In this document: in pieces, positions 61,115 to 64,000 of the stretch
Layout: every line of letters begins with the position of its first letter
How positions within the stretch are numbered: the first letter of the stretch is position 1
Assembly: GCA_039714535.1 (NCBI GenBank)
Contig: JBDLJC010000009.1
Location: 20,391 to 84,390, forward strand
Reading direction: 5' to 3'
Length of the DNA: 64,000 nt
Source: JAGXFP01 sp039714535
GTDB lineage: Bacteria; Desulfobacterota; Desulfobulbia; Desulfobulbales; JAGXFP01
Position numbers and translations under genes: made by a program
The notes under the pieces: model-generated
Databases searched by the model: none
The model's input: the letters and a program-made list of their open reading frames with translations, nothing else
Told to the model about the DNA's origin: nothing

Positions 61115-61282
61115 TTATAACCAGACACTCCAGCGGACCAGGTGACCGGTACCCGGTCAACTCCGCAGTCACCGAGTCGCTGCGCGCCTCGATAACAACG
61201 GAGTCGACTGGCAAATTTACAATGCTAATCAGCCGCAAGCGCCCATTAGCACAGCAAATTCGCCGGTCACCCCGGCATTATG
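61115..61282 (+). repeat. attC site 5 (long form)
   Basis: Tips TTATAAC and CATTATG. GGTGACCGG (61141-61149) pairs perfectly with CCGGTCACC (61263-61271). About 165 bases, twice the size of the other sites, with an inner hairpin TGCTAAT/ATTAGCA (61223-61251). Confidence 0.65.
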
Positions 61283-61293
61283 AAGCAAATATT

Positions 61294-61686
61294 ATGAAAC
61301 ATGAACAGTGCCCAAATTGCGGATCAGAATTTGAAGTTGTTGAAGTAACACCATGTCAAGAATGTGGAGCACTGGAAGAAAGTAAAGATGTATTAAGACA
61401 AGATATTGCCGAAAATTACGCACATGATTCAATCGAATATAATCTTTATAAAATCTTCGATAATGTTGAAGTGGTACTTTGTGACAAATGTGCCTTGGAT
61501 ATAGGTTCATATGACCCAGAAGTTTTTGGTCTTAATAAGCATCAGAAAATTGGCTTTAGTGACCTTCAATTTTTGAAGAAAATTGACAAGCCAGAAATAA
61601 CAAAAGACAAGTACTGTTCGGACTGTAACCAAAGGAAAGCTTTTATAGATTTTATTAATAAATCAAAAACAAAAAACGCTTCATAA
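61294..61686 (+). CDS. Cassette gene 6: zinc-ribbon-type protein
   Basis: A 130-residue protein with four CxxC pairs: CPNC, CQEC, CDKC and CSDC. The first two form a zinc ribbon (residues 5-27), the latter two flank a helical middle (PEVFGLNKHQKIGFSDLQFL). The ATG at 61294 is chosen because the upstream part of the frame is attC sequence. No family recognised. The stop codon is inside the next attC. Such proteins may bind nucleic acid or act in protein-protein contacts. Confidence 0.6.
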   Translation: MKHEQCPNCGSEFEVVEVTPCQECGALEESKDVLRQDIAENYAHDSIEYNLYKIFDNVEVVLCDKCALDIGSYDPEVFGLNKHQKIGFSDLQFLKKIDKPEITKDKYCSDCNQRKAFIDFINKSKTKNAS

Positions 61687-61752
61687 CAATGCGGTCGAGT
61701 TCGACGCGATAAACGCATGCGCGTTTACCCGCGTCTCACCGCAAGCGTTATG
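61682..61752 (+). repeat. attC site 6
   Basis: CATAAC (61682-61687) pairs with GTTATG (61747-61752), TGCGGT with ACCGCA, GACGCG with CGCGTC, and AAACGC with GCGTTT at the centre. It shares GTCGAGTTCGACGC and GCGTCTCACC with site 1. Confidence 0.85.
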
Positions 61753-61762
61753 GTTCAAAAAT

Positions 61763-62350
61763 ATGAAGAAAGAAACAATTCCATTATGGATAGCACTTCC
61801 GGTTATACAATTGAGATATCGATTATTCGTTTCTCAAATTGATGGCAAAGGCTATTTGCTTGAAGATGGTGCCTACTCTGAGGAAATGGGGTATTCAATT
61901 TCAGGGGAAGGAGAGGTGAATAGGACTATTGAATTAATATTAGAAACACCTGATGACTCTGAGTGCAAAAATATACGATTTAGTAAAATCTCTGTAAGTA
62001 TAAACCCAATCAAAAAAGGACAAAAAAAATATTCGGGCGAATTTATTTATACAAGTAGAGAAGACAATACAAATTCTGAAAAAGATTCACTGACTCTATA
62101 TTTGTACATACCAGACTTAACATTCAAGAACTTTTGCAGAGAAATTTCGTCAAAAAAAATTCACAATTTACTTGCTGGTATTAGCCTCGAAGCAGAAGAA
62201 GAGTCTGGTGTAGGTCGTTTTGGCCCACCAGACCTTAGTGACATTGTTCGTATCACAACATCCGAAACTATGTTTAGTAATAATGTCAAACTAACTTCGC
62301 TTGAAGCAAATCTTCATATTCAAGAATCATGTAAAGATGCCAACAAATAA
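61763..62350 (+). CDS. Cassette gene 7: protein of unknown function
   Basis: A 195-residue protein without signal peptide or membrane helix, mostly beta-strand by composition (IELILETPDDSECKNIRF; KYSGEFIYTSRED; LTLYLYIPDLTFKNFC). I recognise no family. The ATG is 11 bases after the preceding attC, and the stop codon precedes the next by 11 bases. Codon use is A+T-rich like the rest of the array. Confidence 0.55.
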   Translation: MKKETIPLWIALPVIQLRYRLFVSQIDGKGYLLEDGAYSEEMGYSISGEGEVNRTIELILETPDDSECKNIRFSKISVSINPIKKGQKKYSGEFIYTSREDNTNSEKDSLTLYLYIPDLTFKNFCREISSKKIHNLLAGISLEAEEESGVGRFGPPDLSDIVRITTSETMFSNNVKLTSLEANLHIQESCKDANK

Positions 62351-62361
62351 AGAAAGCAAAC

Positions 62362-62428
62362 CATAACCATGCATTGGAGAGGGATTGTAAAACCTGCGGT
62401 TTTCCAACCCCTCACTGCAGACGTTATG
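62362..62428 (+). repeat. attC site 7
   Basis: CATAAC (62362-62367) pairs with GTTATG (62423-62428). TGCA...GGAGAGGG pairs with CCCCTC...TGCA, with a small AACC/GGTT hairpin at the centre. Confidence 0.75.
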
Positions 62429-62440
62429 CCGCAAATCAAT

Positions 62441-63385
62441 ATGAAGAATTTAACGAATCTCAACTGGCTAGGTAAATGGACATTTCCAATTGTTCTGGCC
62501 GCTATCTTATCCTTTGTTGGGTTCATAGTAATAGTTTCTTTTACATTCCATCCTTCTTTCAATGATTTAAGCTTCAACCTTTCGCCAGAATTAGCTAGTG
62601 AATTTGGTAGTTTCATTGGTGGCCTAGTTGGTCCAATATTAGCGCTGGCTAGTGTACTGTTAATATTTGAAACTTTAAATCGGCAACATGAAATTTCAAG
62701 AAGGCAGCAGTTTGAAAATAGGTTTTTTGAACTCCTTAAAATTCATCGAGAAAATGTACAGGAGATGGTCCATAAGGTTCCAAAAGAAAAAGAAAAATAT
62801 GTAACAGGGCGAAGGGTTTTCCTCGAAATCAGAGATCAATTCGGAGAAATTTTCAAAATAGTAAAAAATGAATCCGGCGACAAATTTAGCGAAAATGAAC
62901 AAATCGACATATCGTATAAAATCTTATTCATTGGTGTTGGAGTCAAGTCTCTTGAAATTCTAAGAAATACTTTGACGAAGTATAAAGATAAAAAGGACTT
63001 AATAGACTTCATTGTTAATAAGTGTCGAGAGGAAAAAAGTGTTGATGGTAAATATGTAAAATTTGGCGGCCATATGTCACGCCTTGGCCACTATTTCAGA
63101 CATCTTTTTCAAACGGTAAATTATGTGCATTCGGTTAAGTTTCTCAATGATGAAGAGAAATATGATTATGTGAAAACACTAAGAGCACAGCTATCAACCG
63201 AAGAATTAGTGATTTTCTTTTTTAATGCATTATCGCAATTTGGTGAAAAATGGGAATTGGCGGTATCTTATAAAAAGAACAAATTAATTACAGAGTATCA
63301 TTTTATAAAAAACATTCCGTTAGGATTCACCTTTGGAATTTCTCCCAAAACATATTTTAAGTTCACATATGAATACGAGGAGTAA
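62441..63385 (+). CDS. Cassette gene 8: putative AbiC-like phage abortive-infection protein
   Basis: A 314-residue protein matching the putative phage abortive infection (PutAbiC) layout: two N-terminal membrane helices (WTFPIVLAAILSFVGFIVIV; FGSFIGGLVGPILALASVLLI), then a soluble domain beginning QQFENRFFELLKIHRENVQEM and containing RLGHYFRHLFQTVNYV, both typical of the family. Such proteins are thought to sense phage infection and kill or arrest the cell. The ATG at 62441 is preferred over in-frame starts within attC 7. Placement in an integron cassette suits a mobile defence gene. Confidence 0.75.
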   Translation: MKNLTNLNWLGKWTFPIVLAAILSFVGFIVIVSFTFHPSFNDLSFNLSPELASEFGSFIGGLVGPILALASVLLIFETLNRQHEISRRQQFENRFFELLKIHRENVQEMVHKVPKEKEKYVTGRRVFLEIRDQFGEIFKIVKNESGDKFSENEQIDISYKILFIGVGVKSLEILRNTLTKYKDKKDLIDFIVNKCREEKSVDGKYVKFGGHMSRLGHYFRHLFQTVNYVHSVKFLNDEEKYDYVKTLRAQLSTEELVIFFFNALSQFGEKWELAVSYKKNKLITEYHFIKNIPLGFTFGISPKTYFKFTYEYEE

Positions 63386-63387
63386 TG

Positions 63388-63472
63388 GCACAACAAAGGT
63401 GTCAACCTGACCAGAAGAGGCTTGGTCAATCCCACACTATCTCGGGGCTGGCAGGTTACACCAAGCGTTATG
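63388..63472 (+). repeat. attC site 8
   Basis: GCACAAC at the left and GTTATG (63467-63472) at the right. AGGTGTCAACCTG pairs with CAGGTTACACC across one unpaired base, and a central part carries GGGG/CCC pairing. Confidence 0.7.
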
Positions 63473-63506
63473 TTTCCGATTCAATAATGCAAATTGACGA
63501 GGAACT

Positions 63507-63899
63507 TTGATAAAAACCAAAAAACACAGTACGCAAATGGTAAAAACATCTATAATTTTTACAGCATTGATTCTCTGCCTAACTGGCTGTGCTACGACTC
63601 GCTCAAACCTTATAGATAACCCCAATAAAGCTATTCGCTACCCATCAAATGTTGGATTAGCAGCAGGCTCAATAGTAGGTGCTCCAACTACCATTGTATT
63701 GCTACCAGTCACAGGAATAATCGCCGAATTTACAACAGGGCCACTTGAGCTACCACTAGTTTTGACTTATCCATTTTGGGCATGCCAAAATACAGGCGCT
63801 CTAATTATTGGCGGAATTCCGTGGCTTGTTTTTGGCGGATGGACTGACGTTAATTCCGAGGAACAGCCTGAAAATAAAGAAATTTCTAACAAGAATTAA
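63507..63899 (+). CDS. Cassette gene 9: small lipoprotein
   Basis: A 130-residue predicted lipoprotein: signal peptide MVKTSIIFTALILCLTGC with lipobox LTGC, then a glycine/proline-rich hydrophobic middle (GLAAGSIVGAPTTIVLLP; GIIAEFTTGPLELPLVL) and a charged tail. The TTG at 63507 follows GAGG closely; the ATG at 63537 gives a more usual signal peptide but has no ribosome-binding site. No named family. Exported proteins are frequent in integron arrays. Confidence 0.6.
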   Translation: MIKTKKHSTQMVKTSIIFTALILCLTGCATTRSNLIDNPNKAIRYPSNVGLAAGSIVGAPTTIVLLPVTGIIAEFTTGPLELPLVLTYPFWACQNTGALIIGGIPWLVFGGWTDVNSEEQPENKEISNKN

Positions 63900-63900
63900 A

Positions 63901-63957
63901 CATAACCAATAAGGATTACTGCGACCGTTCCGGTCGCAATTAATCCATTGTTCAAAT
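63901..63957 (+). repeat. attC-like site or hairpin at the array end
   Basis: Begins CATAACCAAT like a normal attC, continues GGATTAcTGCGACCG, three-base loop, CGGTCGCAaTTAATCC and ATTGTT, but lacks the final GTTATG. It may be a decayed last attC or a terminator-like hairpin. The last 43 bases of the window hold nothing recognisable. Confidence 0.5.
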
Positions 63958-64000
63958 AGCCCGAAGGTCATTGAAGCCAGTATCCAATAGGGTATTGCTT

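Noticed and set aside
56074..63472. CRISPR array
   Set aside because: Repeats are long, differ from each other, are inverted within themselves and alternate with whole genes, which is attC not CRISPR structure; no cas genes.

Overview
The window reads as chromosome of a strictly anaerobic, sulfate-reducing deltaproteobacterium (Desulfobacterota, most likely Desulfobulbales). The evidence is dissimilatory sulfite reductase dsrAB with dsrD, a bacterial-type ATP sulfurylase (sat), a cobyrinate-diamide-synthase-like amidase of the DsrN kind close to dsr, a small 7Fe/8Fe-type ferredoxin, and Gram-negative envelope genes (lptFG, mltD, penicillin-binding proteins). No tRNA or rRNA gene was seen.

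Region 1 (1-27 kb) is ordinary core genome: the start of a response regulator cut by the window edge, a cyclophilin, YgiQ, a PAS-GGDEF diguanylate cyclase, a two-gene unit with a BadF/HgdC-like ASKHA ATPase, lptG-lptF, a CrcB/FluC fluoride channel, a RACo-like ASKHA protein without its ferredoxin domain, a DHH phosphoesterase, a radical SAM protein with a deaminase, an MscS channel, a dNTPase, an SDR, MltD, an unusually large class A PBP, a TPR lipoprotein, Ogt, a DD-carboxypeptidase and a 5-formyl-THF cyclo-ligase-like gene.

Region 2 (27-43 kb) carries sulfate respiration: tatC (broken at a T9 run), sat with a good sigma-70 promoter and terminator, aroB, a secreted HhH-phospholipase D protein, an FAD/rhodanese persulfide-reductase-like enzyme, dsrA-dsrB-dsrD with promoter and terminator, a cluster of TPR/zinc proteins on the opposite strand, dsrN/cbiA and a ferredoxin. 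Sat makes APS from sulfate, DsrAB reduces sulfite, DsrD stimulates DsrAB, and the DsrN-type amidase probably modifies the DsrAB sirohaem.

Region 3 (43-55.5 kb) returns to core functions: alr, argS, a SPOR protein, a short N-acetylglutamate synthase, secA, argJ, a rhodanese interrupted by an in-frame amber codon, and a histidine kinase with a sigma-54 response regulator. Several palindromic repeats lie between genes here and in region 1.

Region 4 (about 55.7-63.96 kb) is markedly A+T-rich and is built as an integron gene-cassette array: nine genes, all on the plus strand, separated by attC-like recombination sites, with no integrase in the window (a CALIN-type array). Cargo includes two consecutive PD-(D/E)XK nuclease-like proteins, a putative AbiC-like abortive infection protein, a zinc-ribbon protein, three small membrane proteins, a lipoprotein and an unknown. 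One attC is split by an intact IS110/IS1111-family element. The long non-coding end of that element contains near-copies of both of its own insertion junctions, as expected for a guide (bridge/seek) RNA. This array with the RNA-guided IS is the most interesting part of the window.
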